NCBI RefSeq assembly: GCF_005876985.1 | Contig: NZ_VAHD01000001.1 | Coordinates: 1,240,001 to 1,304,000 of the forward strand | Direction of reading: 5' to 3' | DNA: 64,000 nt | Origin: Rhodoferax bucti | GTDB taxonomy: Bacteria > Pseudomonadota > Gammaproteobacteria > Burkholderiales > Burkholderiaceae_C | Shown: piece after piece, positions 1-8,238 of the stretch | Numbering within the stretch: the first letter of the stretch is position 1 | Layout of the letters: the number at the start of each line of letters is the position of its first letter | The notes under the pieces: generated by a model | Database searches by the model: none | What the model was told of the DNA's origin: nothing | Seen by the model: only the letters and a program-made list of their open reading frames with translations | Program-made: the position numbers and the translations under genes

Positions 1-2
1 GC

Positions 3-1697
3 AATCTGATCACCAGTGTGGGGCAGTCTACCTTTCAGCTCAGTCCGGACAAACCCAGTACCAGCCAGTTTCGCACCGCCCGCCAGCAGCGGTCTCTGGC
101 GTGGGTAGAAGGTTTGGATGACATCACTCCTACCGCTTTGAGTGGGGCCCGTATCAAGGCGCTTGTGCCGCTTGCCAGTGCCGGCTTGGGCCTGAACGCC
201 GAGCCTCGTTACATGCTGGTCACCCGCGCGCTGCCGGCGAATCTGGTTGCCAATGCGCTGGCGGTGGAAACGGCCAACCGCGAATACCAGGAGCGCGCTC
301 TGGGGCGGGAGGGGTTAAAGCGCATGTACATCGGTACTTTGACACTCAGTCTGTTTCTCGCAGTGTTTGGCGCCGTGTTACTGGCGGTGATATTGGGCAA
401 CCAAATTGCGCGGCCTTTGCTGCTGCTGACAGAGGGCGTGAGCCAAGTGGCGGCCGGTGATTTGACGCCCAAGCTCGCCTTGCAAGGCAAAGATGAACTG
501 GGGGGGCTTACCCGCGCATTTGCCTCCATGACGCAACAACTTGCGGATGCCCGTGCGGCGGTGGAGAGCAGCATGTCGGCCGTAGACGCGGCACGCTCCA
601 ACCTCCAAACGATTCTGGACAACCTGACGTCTGGCGTCATCGTGCTGGATGCTGCCGGCAACATCTGCAGCTCGAATCCCGGCGCATCTCGTATTTTGCA
701 AATGAATGTCGCGTCGTCAGCGGGCTTGTCCTTGGCCAGTTTGCCCGGTTTAGAGTCTTTCGGTGCGGGTGTCCAAAAGCAGTTTGAGGAATTGTCTTCC
801 CGGCCATTGGATACGGCGGCGGACCATTGGCAGCAATCCTTTGAATTAGGCGCGGGCGCAGATCGCGCTCTGGGGCCGTTTGACAACGCCATCACGCTGG
901 TGGCGCGCGGCGCCGAGTTGCCATCCCAGATGCATTTGCTGGTGTTTGACGATATTTCTGAAATTGTCTCGGCCCAACGTGCGCAGGCATGGGGCGAGGT
1001 GGCGCGTCGGCTGGCGCACGAGATCAAGAATCCGCTAACCCCCATTCAGCTATCGGCTGAACGGCTGGAAATGAAGTTGAGTGGCAAAGTGGCCGCTCCG
1101 GAACAGGCGGTGCTCGTCAAATCAGTAAAAACCATCGTCGACCAGGTCGACGCCATGAAGCGGCTCGTGAACGAGTTTCGCGATTACGCCCGATTGCCTG
1201 CGGCCGAACTCAAGCCGCTCAACCTCAATAGCCTGGTGCAGGACGTGATGCATTTGTATGACCTGGATAACGCCAAGGTGCCTATTCGCTTGGAGCTCGA
1301 AGAGACATGCCCCTTGGTGATGGGAGATGCTGAGCAACTCCGGCAGGTCATTCACAACTTATTGCAAAACGCTCAAGATGCCTGCTTGACTGCCGTGGGT
1401 GCAGTGAGCGAGCCGAGGACCGTGACATTACGTACCCAGTGGCAAAGTGCCAGCAAACGCGTCCGACTTGCGGTGCTGGATCAAGGCGATGGCTTTGCCG
1501 ACCACATTCTCAAACGGGCCTTTGAGCCTTACGTCACCACCAAGTCCCGGGGTACCGGTTTGGGCTTGGCCGTCGTGAAAAAAATTGCAGATGAACATGG
1601 CTCTCGCGTCGAGCTCGGCAACCGCCTCAAGGACGGTGTCGTGCTGGGCGCGCAAGTGTCGTTATCATTGGCCATTGCGCCTGACGTACAGGCATGA
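3..1697 (+). CDS. ntrY: NtrY-like membrane sensor histidine kinase, 5' end outside window
   Basis: Membrane-bound histidine kinase, most like NtrY of the NtrY/NtrX two-component system (nitrogen- and redox-linked signalling). The frame is open to the window edge, so the first GTG (base 18) is only an artefact and the N-terminal membrane and sensor part is missing. Counting from that GTG, a transmembrane helix lies at about residues 104-126, followed by a HAMP region, a PAS-like segment (about 195-320), an H-box with the phospho-acceptor His334 (RLAHEIKNPLTP), an N-box (HNLLQNAQDA), a G1 box (DQGDGF) and a G2 box (GTGLGLAVV). A response regulator follows 37 bp downstream on the same strand, as expected for ntrYX. 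NtrY is inferred from H-box style and context. Confidence 0.88.
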   Translation, partial: NLITSVGQSTFQLSPDKPSTSQFRTARQQRSLAWVEGLDDITPTALSGARIKALVPLASAGLGLNAEPRYMLVTRALPANLVANALAVETANREYQERALGREGLKRMYIGTLTLSLFLAVFGAVLLAVILGNQIARPLLLLTEGVSQVAAGDLTPKLALQGKDELGGLTRAFASMTQQLADARAAVESSMSAVDAARSNLQTILDNLTSGVIVLDAAGNICSSNPGASRILQMNVASSAGLSLASLPGLESFGAGVQKQFEELSSRPLDTAADHWQQSFELGAGADRALGPFDNAITLVARGAELPSQMHLLVFDDISEIVSAQRAQAWGEVARRLAHEIKNPLTPIQLSAERLEMKLSGKVAAPEQAVLVKSVKTIVDQVDAMKRLVNEFRDYARLPAAELKPLNLNSLVQDVMHLYDLDNAKVPIRLELEETCPLVMGDAEQLRQVIHNLLQNAQDACLTAVGAVSEPRTVTLRTQWQSASKRVRLAVLDQGDGFADHILKRAFEPYVTTKSRGTGLGLAVVKKIADEHGSRVELGNRLKDGVVLGAQVSLSLAIAPDVQA

Positions 1698-1734
1698 GGC
1701 ACAGTCAGGTTGAACGAGGAATAGCGCAAGCGAT

Positions 1735-2406
1735 ATGGCGAATATATTGGTAGTGGACGATGAGCACGGTATCCGGGAGTTGCTCTCGGAAATCCTCAAT
1801 GATGAGGGGCACACCGTAGAGCTCGCCGAGAACGCGGCACAAGCACGTGCCGCTCGCTTGCGCGAACGGCCGGACCTAGTGTTGCTCGATATCTGGATGC
1901 CCGACACCGATGGCGTTACCTTGCTCAAAGAGTGGTCTGCCACGGGCGCGCTCACCATGCCTGTCATCATGATGAGTGGCCACGCCACGATTGATACCGC
2001 CGTAGAGGCCACCAAAATTGGTGCGCTCGCCTTTTTGGAAAAACCCGTCACCTTGCAAAAACTGCTGAAAGCGGTGGAGCAAGGCTTGGCCCGCGGTGCC
2101 GTACGCAAACCCACTGCAGCGGTGCCGCAAGGGCCGGTATTTGCAGAGCTGCAATCGACGAGCGTGGTTGCAGTGGTTGAGCCGGTAGAGCAAGGCCCGC
2201 AAGCCCATCAGGATTTCGGGTTGGACAAGCCTCTGCGCGAGGCCCGCGATGAGTTCGAAAAAGCGTATTTTGAATTTCATCTCTCCAAAGAGAATGGTTC
2301 CATGACCCGTGTTGCCGAGAAGACCGGCTTGGAGCGCACCCACCTTTATCGCAAGCTCAAACAGCTGGGCGTTGATCTATCTCGCGGCAAACGAAATCAC
2401 GCCTAA
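1735..2406 (+). CDS. NtrX-like response regulator lacking the AAA+ domain (REC-Fis HTH)
   Basis: Response regulator of 223 residues, partner of the upstream kinase. The receiver domain (about 1-120) has the acidic pair D8/D9, phospho-acceptor D52 (LLDIWMPD), MMSGHA at about 77-82 and the conserved lysine in EKPV. After a linker of about 50 residues the C-terminus (about 170-223) matches the Fis-type helix-turn-helix end of NtrX (RVAEKTGLERTHLYRKLKQL). NtrX proteins normally carry a central sigma-54-interacting AAA+ module of about 230 residues and total about 450; here it is absent. The protein should bind DNA but cannot activate sigma-54 RNA polymerase in the usual way. Frame is intact, so this looks like a domain architecture rather than damage. 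Confidence 0.85.
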   Translation: MANILVVDDEHGIRELLSEILNDEGHTVELAENAAQARAARLRERPDLVLLDIWMPDTDGVTLLKEWSATGALTMPVIMMSGHATIDTAVEATKIGALAFLEKPVTLQKLLKAVEQGLARGAVRKPTAAVPQGPVFAELQSTSVVAVVEPVEQGPQAHQDFGLDKPLREARDEFEKAYFEFHLSKENGSMTRVAEKTGLERTHLYRKLKQLGVDLSRGKRNHA

Positions 2407-2412
2407 ATTTGA

Positions 2413-2421
2413 TGCTATAAT
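2413..2421 (+). promoter_or_regulatory. Extended -10 promoter of tRNA-Phe
   Basis: TGCTATAAT is a perfect extended -10 element (TGnTATAAT). It ends 10 bases before the tRNA and starts just after the stop codon of the response regulator. No good -35 hexamer is visible 17 bp upstream, which is typical when an extended -10 is present. Confidence 0.7.
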
Positions 2422-2431
2422 TCAAGGCTTA

Positions 2432-2507
2432 GGCCCGGTAGCTCAGTCGGTAGAGCAGAGGATTGAAAATCCTTGTGTCGGTGGTTCGATTCCGCCCCAG
2501 GCCACCA
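2432..2507 (+). tRNA. tRNA-Phe (anticodon GAA)
   Basis: A 76-base cloverleaf with encoded CCA end. The anticodon GAA is at 2465-2467, within the stem-loop GGATTGAAAATCC. The D arm (GCTCAGTCGGTAGAGC) and the T arm (GGTGG/CCGCC around TTCGATT) are standard. The acceptor stem pairs GGCCCGG with CCAGGCC, which leaves one C-A mismatch at the fifth pair; the other six pairs are Watson-Crick. Confidence 0.97.
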
Positions 2508-2514
2508 AAACGCG

Positions 2515-2552
2515 AAAGCGGCATTTCCTCACGGGAATGCCGCTTTTTCTTT
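2515..2552 (+). terminator. Rho-independent terminator of tRNA-Phe
   Basis: An 11-bp perfect stem (AAAGCGGCATT with AATGCCGCTTT) and a 10-base loop, continuing into a run of T residues, starts 8 bases after the CCA end of the tRNA. It explains why the tRNA is transcribed alone. Confidence 0.88.
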
Positions 2553-2734
2553 GCCTGAGACACGCGCCTACGCATTTCCAGCGCCCGTTAGCCCGTCCGG
2601 GCTCTTGCATGGCGGCGTTCTTGGAAGTACTCTCGCACCACAGTCTGCAAGGGCATGGGAGTGACCTGCAGACGAGGGTGGTCAAACAATACAGACTACG
2701 CGTTCAGCGCAGTCGAAGAATAAGAGGGTATCGC

Positions 2735-3322
2735 ATGTTCAGCAGGTTTCTGGGGAAAGGCGGTTCCGGAGCATCCAAGCGAGTGGATGCTGTGGATTCG
2801 CGCGGTCTGGAGGTGGTGGAGGACGATCCGGAAACCTCTTGGAGCATGTGGGACAACGCGCTTGCGGAGCAAGATTCCCGCTACAGCGGCATGGCACCGC
2901 TGTCTAGCTCCGCTCCCTTGCCCAGCCTGCCGCAGGCCATGCCGCGCAGCCGCAGCGAAACCAAATCGGCAGAAGCCTTCCCTGATTTTGATGAAGTCGC
3001 CACCGAGCCCATGGGCTTGGAAGAGCGCTCGCCCGAGCAACGTGCGGTCACCGCGCTGGAGGTGGTGGAGCTCTACCACCACCGCATTGCCAACACCATC
3101 CGCACCTTGTGGGGTTACAAGGAGTGCAGCGTGTACATCAATCGCCTGATCATGAATGGCGGGGATGGCATGGGCAATGCGCGTGTGGGGTTCAACCCAG
3201 ATGCGGCGCAGGCCATGCTCTTGTTGGCCGATTTGCACGACCAGATTTTTGGCCCGGCCGACCCCGGCAGCACGCTGGGCTTTTCAGACTCTTACCACTC
3301 CACGTTTGACGGTCACCGCTAA
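2735..3322 (+). CDS. Hypothetical protein, 195 residues
   Basis: The reading frame is open from within the preceding gene and across the tRNA, but the credible start is the ATG at 2735, preceded by AGAGGG about 9 bases upstream. The product is soluble, with no signal peptide or membrane segment. The N-terminal half is a low-complexity, Ser/Pro-rich linker (about residues 25-85). The C-terminal half looks structured and helical (VELYHHRIANTIRTLWGYKE, then DAAQAMLLLADLHDQIFGP). I do not recognise the family. It converges on pldA with only 6 bases between the two stop codons. Confidence 0.72.
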   Translation: MFSRFLGKGGSGASKRVDAVDSRGLEVVEDDPETSWSMWDNALAEQDSRYSGMAPLSSSAPLPSLPQAMPRSRSETKSAEAFPDFDEVATEPMGLEERSPEQRAVTALEVVELYHHRIANTIRTLWGYKECSVYINRLIMNGGDGMGNARVGFNPDAAQAMLLLADLHDQIFGPADPGSTLGFSDSYHSTFDGHR

Positions 3323-3328
3323 GGCGGT

Positions 3329-4348
3329 TTACCAGTCCAGCAGCGTAAGGCCCACGCTGAACACCGTGCGCTGGCGGTTGTAGTCCATCAACGAGTCGCC
3401 GTAACCGCTGAACAGCTCCGTGTGCAGGCGCAGGCTGCTGCGGTTGCCGTTGTCGGCGGCGCTGCCGATTTTTTTGAACCATGCCAGCCGGACCGAGCCG
3501 CTGTCACTGCCTTGCAAAGCGTGGCGCAGGGTGACGGTGAGTGAGTTGCGGGGATCGATATTCCACGCGGCAGTGAGTTCGGCGCGGCCGATGCGGTCCA
3601 CGATGTCGGGGTTGTCGTCGCCCGCGCTGTCTTCTGGAATGCGCTGCCACAGGGCGCCGGTGATGGATACCTGATTGCCCAGCTCCAGCCCGGCGCGGCC
3701 GATGATGCGGTTCCAGCTGCGCGAGAGCGGCAGGCTCTGCCCATTGCTCTGGTGGTTGATGCCGATGCCGCCGTAGCGCAAGCGCCAACCCGACGGCAAT
3801 GCTGACTCCACCGGAAAGATGTAAATCAGCTCCGGCTCATGGTCGGTGGCGCGAAAAGGGCGTGACAAATCGGCATTGAACAGCTGCCAATACGACTGCT
3901 GGCTGTAGGCAAACCACAGCGAATCGAGCCGGTTCGGGTCGCCGCCGGTGAGCAGGCCTTGGGCAATTTTGGTGCGCACCGACAGGTTGATGCGCGTTTC
4001 GCTGGTGGTGTAGGGCTGAAAGCTCGCGGTGTGGCCGGCTGCGGGGGAGCTGGAGGCGGTGTTGACGCTGTCCGAGCCGATGATGGCCAGGCTGATGGGG
4101 CGGTAGCCCCGCAGCCCAAAGGTGCCGCAATCGCTGGCCGGCTCCAGCTCCCAGATGCGGGAGAGGGGCGATGCCGCCGGATTTTTGCAGCTCACCACCT
4201 CGACCGGAGCCGACAGTTTGGCGCTGGGTGTGGCCTCGGCGAGCGGGTAGTCGCTTGCCAATGCCTCCGTGCCATTTTGGGCTGTAGCGCTGACTGATAA
4301 AGCGCAGACAGCTATGAAAAAGATAGCAGTTCGAGGCGAGTTTTTCAT
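3329..4348 (-). CDS. pldA: Outer-membrane phospholipase A1 (OMPLA)
   Basis: Outer-membrane phospholipase of 339 residues that hydrolyses phospholipids misplaced in the outer leaflet; activity depends on calcium and dimerisation. The active-site block GINHQSNGQS supplies His199 and Ser201, and Asn213 in SRSWNR completes the triad at the E. coli spacing (H142, S144, N156). The chain ends in an aromatic residue (LTLLDW), as usual for outer-membrane barrels. A Sec signal peptide occupies residues 1-23 or so. Its hydrophobic core (AIFFIAVCALSVSA) is encoded by a copy of the dispersed repeat described separately. The start ATG overlaps the stop of rep by 4 bases, so the two genes are probably co-transcribed. 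Confidence 0.95.
   Translation of the reverse strand: MKNSPRTAIFFIAVCALSVSATAQNGTEALASDYPLAEATPSAKLSAPVEVVSCKNPAASPLSRIWELEPASDCGTFGLRGYRPISLAIIGSDSVNTASSSPAAGHTASFQPYTTSETRINLSVRTKIAQGLLTGGDPNRLDSLWFAYSQQSYWQLFNADLSRPFRATDHEPELIYIFPVESALPSGWRLRYGGIGINHQSNGQSLPLSRSWNRIIGRAGLELGNQVSITGALWQRIPEDSAGDDNPDIVDRIGRAELTAAWNIDPRNSLTVTLRHALQGSDSGSVRLAWFKKIGSAADNGNRSSLRLHTELFSGYGDSLMDYNRQRTVFSVGLTLLDW
4280..4331 (-). repeat. Dispersed repeat, copy inside the pldA signal peptide
   Basis: Read on the minus strand this stretch has the order GCTATC, ATAGCTG, CTGCGC, AGCGCTA, the same elements and spacing as the intergenic copies at 7704 and 8181. It is read in frame as the hydrophobic core of the pldA signal peptide. 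Confidence 0.75.
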
Positions 4349-6477
4349 GGCTTGGCAGCGGCTGCGTTGGCGGCGGTCACGAGGGCTTTGGCGGCAAATT
4401 CGGCGCGCAAGGCACGCAGCTTCTCGCGCGGGTCTTCTTTGGCGGTGGCTTGGTCCAGGCCCATTTCTGCAATAAAGCGGCTGGGCAGGGCGGCCACCAT
4501 CTCGCGCCCCTTTTTGCGACGGCGCGTCCAGCTCACCGCCAGGCTGCGCTGGGCGCGGGTAATGCCTACGTACATGAGGCGGCGCTCTTCCTGCAGGCGA
4601 GCGGCAATGTCTTCGTTGGCTGACTCATGCTCCATCGTGGAGCCGCCCAGCGTGTCGGCGCCGTCACCGAGCTTGAAGGGCAGCATGCCCTCGGTCACGC
4701 CCACCAGCATCACATGCGGCCACTCCAAGCCCTTGGAGGCGTGGAGGGTGGAGAGGGTCACCACGTTTTGGTCCTTCTCGCGCTCGCTGATGGTGGAGAG
4801 CAGGGCGATGGTTTGCGACACTTCCAGCAGGTTTTTGATCTCGCGCGTGTTGGTCACGCCAGCGGCATCGTCAATCTGCCCGCCGCAGCGCTGCGCCATC
4901 CACTCGCAGAACTCCATCACGTTGCTCCACTTGGCAGAGGCCACGCCTTCGCTGTCTTCGCCGTCGTAGAGGTGCTTTTCGTAGCCTATCTCTTTGAGCC
5001 AATCCATGATGAAGGCCATGGCCGCTTCCGCGCCTTCGGTATGTCGGGCGCGGAACTGCAGGTCGTTGATGTAGCGGCCGAACTCATGCAGGCTGCCCAG
5101 CGCCTTGGCGCTCAGCACACTGGCCAGCGAGGACGAAAACAGCGACTCAAACAGGCTCAGCTTGTACTGGGTGGCAAAGGTGCCCAAGGTCCCCAGCGTG
5201 GTGTGGCCAATGCCCCGCTTGGGCGTGGTCACAGCGCGCAGGAAGGCCGGGTCATCGTCGTTGTTGCTCCACAGCCGGAACCAGGCGCACAGGTCGCGGA
5301 TCTCGGCCCGGTCAAAAAAGCTCTGCCCGCCGGACACCTTGTACGGAATGCCCGCCTTGCGCAGCGCTTTCTCGAATGGCTTGGCCTGGTGGTTGGCACG
5401 GTACAGCACCGCAAAGTCGCGGAACTCTTTGTACTGCTTGCCTTGCGCGTCTGGTACACCGTTCGCGCGCAGGCTCTGGATGCGGGCGACGGCGCGCTCG
5501 GCCTCGTGTTCCTCGTTGTCCGCATCCACAATGCGCACCGGCTCGCCTTCACCCAGCTCGCTGAACAGCGTCTTGGGAAACAGCTTGGGGTTGGGGCCGA
5601 TCACATTGTTCGCAGCCCGCAGGATGGCGCTGGTGGAGCGGTAGTTCTGCTCCAGCTTGATGACCTTGAGGGTGGGAAAGTCGACTGGCAGTTTTTTGAG
5701 GTTATCCAGCGTGGCGCCGCGCCAGCCGTAGATGGACTGGTCGTCGTCGCCCACGGCGGTAAAGCGGGCCTTATCGCCCACCAGATACTTCAGCACCTCG
5801 TATTGGGTGGCGTTGGTGTCCTGGTATTCATCCACCAGCACATGGCCCAGCATGGTTTGCCAGCGCTCGCGCACTTGCGGGTAGTCGCGCAGCAGCTTGA
5901 GGGGCAGGCTGATCAGGTCATCAAAGTCCACACTCTGGTAGGCCACCAGGCGCTCTTCGTAGCGCGCCATGGCGGTGGCGATGATGCGCTCGTTGTCGTC
6001 CGCCGCCACGGCCAAGGCCTGGTCGCTGTTCAGCCCCGCACCTTTCCAGGCGCTGATGGTCCATTGCCATTGGCGGGCTGTGGCGGTGTCGATGGTGCCC
6101 CCCGCGTCTTTGATGATGCTGGTGACGTCGTCGCTGTCCAGAATGCTGAATTGCGGCTTCAGGCCCAGCACCGCACCGTCCTCCCGCAGCATGCGCACGC
6201 CCAGGGCGTGGAAGGTGCACACCACCACGTCTTTGGCCGCCTTGCCGATCAGGTGTTTGGCCCGCTCGCGCATTTCGGCCGCCGCCTTGTTGGTAAAGGT
6301 GATGGCCGCAATCCGGTTGGCCGGCATGCCCATCTGGATGAGGCGGGCGATTTTGTGCGTAATCACCCGCGTTTTGCCCGAGCCTGCCCCGGCCAGCACC
6401 AGGCAGGGCCCGTGCAGGTAGTTCACCGCCTCTTGCTGGGCGGGGTTCATGCCGTGGTTGGCGGATGGGGAGGACAT
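4345..6477 (-). CDS. rep: ATP-dependent DNA helicase Rep (UvrD/Rep family, SF1)
   Basis: 3'-5' superfamily 1A helicase that helps replication forks pass protein roadblocks. The 710 residues contain all family motifs in order: Walker A (AGAGSGKTR, about residue 33), motif Ia (TFTNKAAAEM), Walker B (DEYQDTN), motif III (GDDDQSIYGWRG), motif IV (QNYRST), motif V (LSTLHASKGLEWPHV) and motif VI (MYVGITRAQ). Length fits Rep. The N-terminus reads MSSPSANHGMNPAQQEAV; an internal ATG at 6450 (MNPAQQEAV) is a plausible alternative start. It lies upstream of pldA with a 4-base overlap. Confidence 0.95.
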   Translation of the reverse strand: MSSPSANHGMNPAQQEAVNYLHGPCLVLAGAGSGKTRVITHKIARLIQMGMPANRIAAITFTNKAAAEMRERAKHLIGKAAKDVVVCTFHALGVRMLREDGAVLGLKPQFSILDSDDVTSIIKDAGGTIDTATARQWQWTISAWKGAGLNSDQALAVAADDNERIIATAMARYEERLVAYQSVDFDDLISLPLKLLRDYPQVRERWQTMLGHVLVDEYQDTNATQYEVLKYLVGDKARFTAVGDDDQSIYGWRGATLDNLKKLPVDFPTLKVIKLEQNYRSTSAILRAANNVIGPNPKLFPKTLFSELGEGEPVRIVDADNEEHEAERAVARIQSLRANGVPDAQGKQYKEFRDFAVLYRANHQAKPFEKALRKAGIPYKVSGGQSFFDRAEIRDLCAWFRLWSNNDDDPAFLRAVTTPKRGIGHTTLGTLGTFATQYKLSLFESLFSSSLASVLSAKALGSLHEFGRYINDLQFRARHTEGAEAAMAFIMDWLKEIGYEKHLYDGEDSEGVASAKWSNVMEFCEWMAQRCGGQIDDAAGVTNTREIKNLLEVSQTIALLSTISEREKDQNVVTLSTLHASKGLEWPHVMLVGVTEGMLPFKLGDGADTLGGSTMEHESANEDIAARLQEERRLMYVGITRAQRSLAVSWTRRRKKGREMVAALPSRFIAEMGLDQATAKEDPREKLRALRAEFAAKALVTAANAAAAKP

Positions 6478-6565
6478 GGGGGAATGGAGTGCCTGACGTG
6501 CGGAGAGCGGACAATCTTAACGGGTCGCTCGGTTGCTCGTGGGGGGCTGGTGTTCGCCCACTCCT

Positions 6566-6650
6566 GGGAGGGGGTGCATTGCGCCGTTCGTGTCCCCCGC
6601 CCGCGTGCGCGGGCTCCTCCTTGACCTCACTTTGCAAAGCACCCCCTCCC
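6566..6650. repeat. GC-rich intergenic element bounded by a 12-bp inverted repeat
   Basis: GGGAGGGGGTGC at 6566-6577 is the perfect inverse of GCACCCCCTCCC at 6639-6650, enclosing 61 bases with a further GCCCGC/GCGGGC pairing. It sits between the divergent genes rep and the AEC carrier. It resembles the GC-rich repeats I associate with Comamonadaceae intergenic DNA; that assignment is from memory. Confidence 0.55.
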
Positions 6651-6709
6651 CGGAGTTCGAGTGTGTGGCGCACGCCAGGTCAACCATGAAGCCACCCCTC
6701 TGTATCCCC

Positions 6710-6715
6710 GACAAT
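6710..6715 (+). promoter_or_regulatory. -10 element 7 bases before a start codon
   Basis: GACAAT ends 7 bases before the ATG at 6723, with no Shine-Dalgarno sequence between. The spacing places the transcription start at or next to the ATG, suggesting a leaderless mRNA. The -35 region is poor. Confidence 0.45.
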
Positions 6716-6722
6716 TACGCCC

Positions 6723-7703
6723 ATGCTGCAAATCCTGATCGTCACTTTCCCGTTCTTTGCGCTCGTGCTTTGCGGTTATTTGGCTGCCCGCCGGGGCATG
6801 CTGCCGCTGGCAGCCATTCCGGGGCTGAACGGGTTTGTGCTGTTTTTCGCGCTACCGTGCATGCTGTACCGCTTTGGCGCCAGCACGCCCATTGGCCAGT
6901 TGCTGGATGGGGGGCTGGCGCTGACGTACATGCTGTGCGGCTTGGTGATGGTGGCCTTTGTGATTGCCATCACCCTGCACGGCCGCATTGGCTGGAACGA
7001 TGCGGCCTTCGGTGCGCTGGTGGGCGCCTTCCCCAACACCGGCTTCATGGGCGTACCCCTGCTGGTGGCGTTATTGGGGGCCAAGGCGGCGGGGCCGGCC
7101 ATCGTTACCATTTTGGTGGACATGCTGGTGACCTCGTCGCTTTGCATTGCGCTGTCCCGTTTGGGGGGCGATCCGGCGCAGGGCGGGGCTTCGGCCGCGC
7201 AGGCAGCCAAAAACGCACTCAAAGGGGTGGCGGCCAACCCCATGCCTTGGTCCATCCTGCTGGGGGCCTTGTTCTCCGCCCTGCAGTTGGACCTGCCCAA
7301 ACCGGTGGCAACCACGGTGGGGCTGTTGGCCGACGCGGCATCGCCCGTGGCCTTGTTCACCATCGGCGCAGTGCTGGCCCGCTCGCAGATGCTGGCTAAA
7401 GACGACAAATCGCATGAGGTGCACTGGCAGGAGTATGTGCCGGTGGCGCTCATCAAGCTGTTTTTGCACCCGCTGCTGGTGCTGCTGGTGGGCGTGTCGG
7501 CGGTGAGCCTGGGCGTGCCGATCGACAAGTTCGCCCTCACCGTGCTGGTGCTGCTGGCCGCACTGCCCAGCGCGAGCAATGTGTCGCTGCTGGCGGAGCG
7601 TTTCGGGGCCGACAACGGGCGCATCGCTCGCATCATTCTGGTGTCCACTGCCGCGGCCTTCTTTACCTTCTCCGGTGCGGTGGCGCTGATGGTGGGGATG
7701 TAG
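6723..7703 (+). CDS. AEC-family transporter (auxin efflux carrier fold)
   Basis: Inner-membrane carrier of 326 residues with about ten hydrophobic segments in two five-helix halves, typical of the AEC family, which moves small carboxylates such as malonate. The first half contains GFVLFFALPCMLYRF and GALVGAFPNTGFMGVPLL, the crossover-helix style of this family; the second half repeats the pattern (VLVLLAALPSASNVSLLAERFG). A hydrophilic loop lies between (about 145-180). It stands alone, divergent from rep. The substrate cannot be read from the sequence. Confidence 0.88.
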   Translation: MLQILIVTFPFFALVLCGYLAARRGMLPLAAIPGLNGFVLFFALPCMLYRFGASTPIGQLLDGGLALTYMLCGLVMVAFVIAITLHGRIGWNDAAFGALVGAFPNTGFMGVPLLVALLGAKAAGPAIVTILVDMLVTSSLCIALSRLGGDPAQGGASAAQAAKNALKGVAANPMPWSILLGALFSALQLDLPKPVATTVGLLADAASPVALFTIGAVLARSQMLAKDDKSHEVHWQEYVPVALIKLFLHPLLVLLVGVSAVSLGVPIDKFALTVLVLLAALPSASNVSLLAERFGADNGRIARIILVSTAAAFFTFSGAVALMVGM

Positions 7704-7762
7704 TTGCTATTGATTTAGTAGCTGCTTGCGCATATTCCACCTGCGCTAAGGCCTGATTTGGC
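7704..7762 (+). repeat. Dispersed repeat, intergenic copy
   Basis: Contains TTGCTATTGATT, TAGTAGCTGCTTGCGCA, a spacer, TGCGCTAAGGCC and TGATTTGGC in the canonical order and orientation. It begins directly after the stop codon of the AEC carrier and ends before the next gene. Confidence 0.8.
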
Positions 7763-7823
7763 TGCCAACTACGGACGCCCTTGGATTTGCCGGTGGTATT
7801 CCCCGGCGCGGCACAATCCCCTT

Positions 7824-8177
7824 ATGGACACTTTGAATCGCCTCGTTTCCGCCATCACCCGCACCGTGCTCAAGCTGGTGCTGATTGCCGCTGCGGCGGT
7901 GTTCGCGCTGAGCCTGATCTTGGTGGCGCTGGTCAGCCTCGTCTGGGTGCTGCTCAAGGCCCTGCTTACCGGCCGCAAGCCGGCGTTTGTGACGACGTTT
8001 CAACGCTTCAACCAGGCGCGCCAGCAGTTCAAGCGCGGTGGCTTTGGCGCAGCAGGCCCGTCAGCAGCGGGAGGTTTCGGGCACGCCGCGCCCGTGGCGG
8101 ATGTGGTGGATGTGCAGGCGCATGAAGTGCGCAATGACCAAGCCCTGCCTTACGGGTCTGGGACCGACAAGCGCTGA
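7824..8177 (+). CDS. Small membrane protein of unknown function
   Basis: 117 residues from the ATG at 7824 (MDTLNRLVSAITR). One long hydrophobic stretch at about residues 13-45 (LKLVLIAAAAVFALSLILVA and onward) gives one or two membrane helices, followed by a short basic segment (TGRKPAF) and a Gly/Ala-rich soluble tail. The open frame extends upstream to 7758, but a -10-like CACAAT sits at 7812-7817, 6 bases before the chosen ATG, suggesting a leaderless start. Family not recognised. Confidence 0.65.
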   Translation: MDTLNRLVSAITRTVLKLVLIAAAAVFALSLILVALVSLVWVLLKALLTGRKPAFVTTFQRFNQARQQFKRGGFGAAGPSAAGGFGHAAPVADVVDVQAHEVRNDQALPYGSGTDKR

Positions 8178-8180
8178 GGG

Positions 8181-8237
8181 TGCTATTAAATTGCTAGCTG
8201 CTCGCGCATATTCTGCGGGCGCTAGAGGCGATTTTCC
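8181..8237 (+). repeat. Dispersed repeat, intergenic copy
   Basis: TGCTATTAAATTGCTAGCTG, then CTCGCGCATATTC, then GCGGGCGCTAGAGGCG: the same elements as the copy at 7704. It fills the gap between two convergent genes. Confidence 0.8.
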
Positions 8238-8238
8238 T

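Noticed and set aside
2309..2734. Upstream extension of the 195-residue hypothetical gene
   Set aside because: It would run through the tRNA and its terminator; the ATG at 2735 has a ribosome site.
4627..6624. A 665-codon open frame on the plus strand
   Set aside because: Lies antisense to rep; a shadow frame of GC-rich code with no domain pattern.
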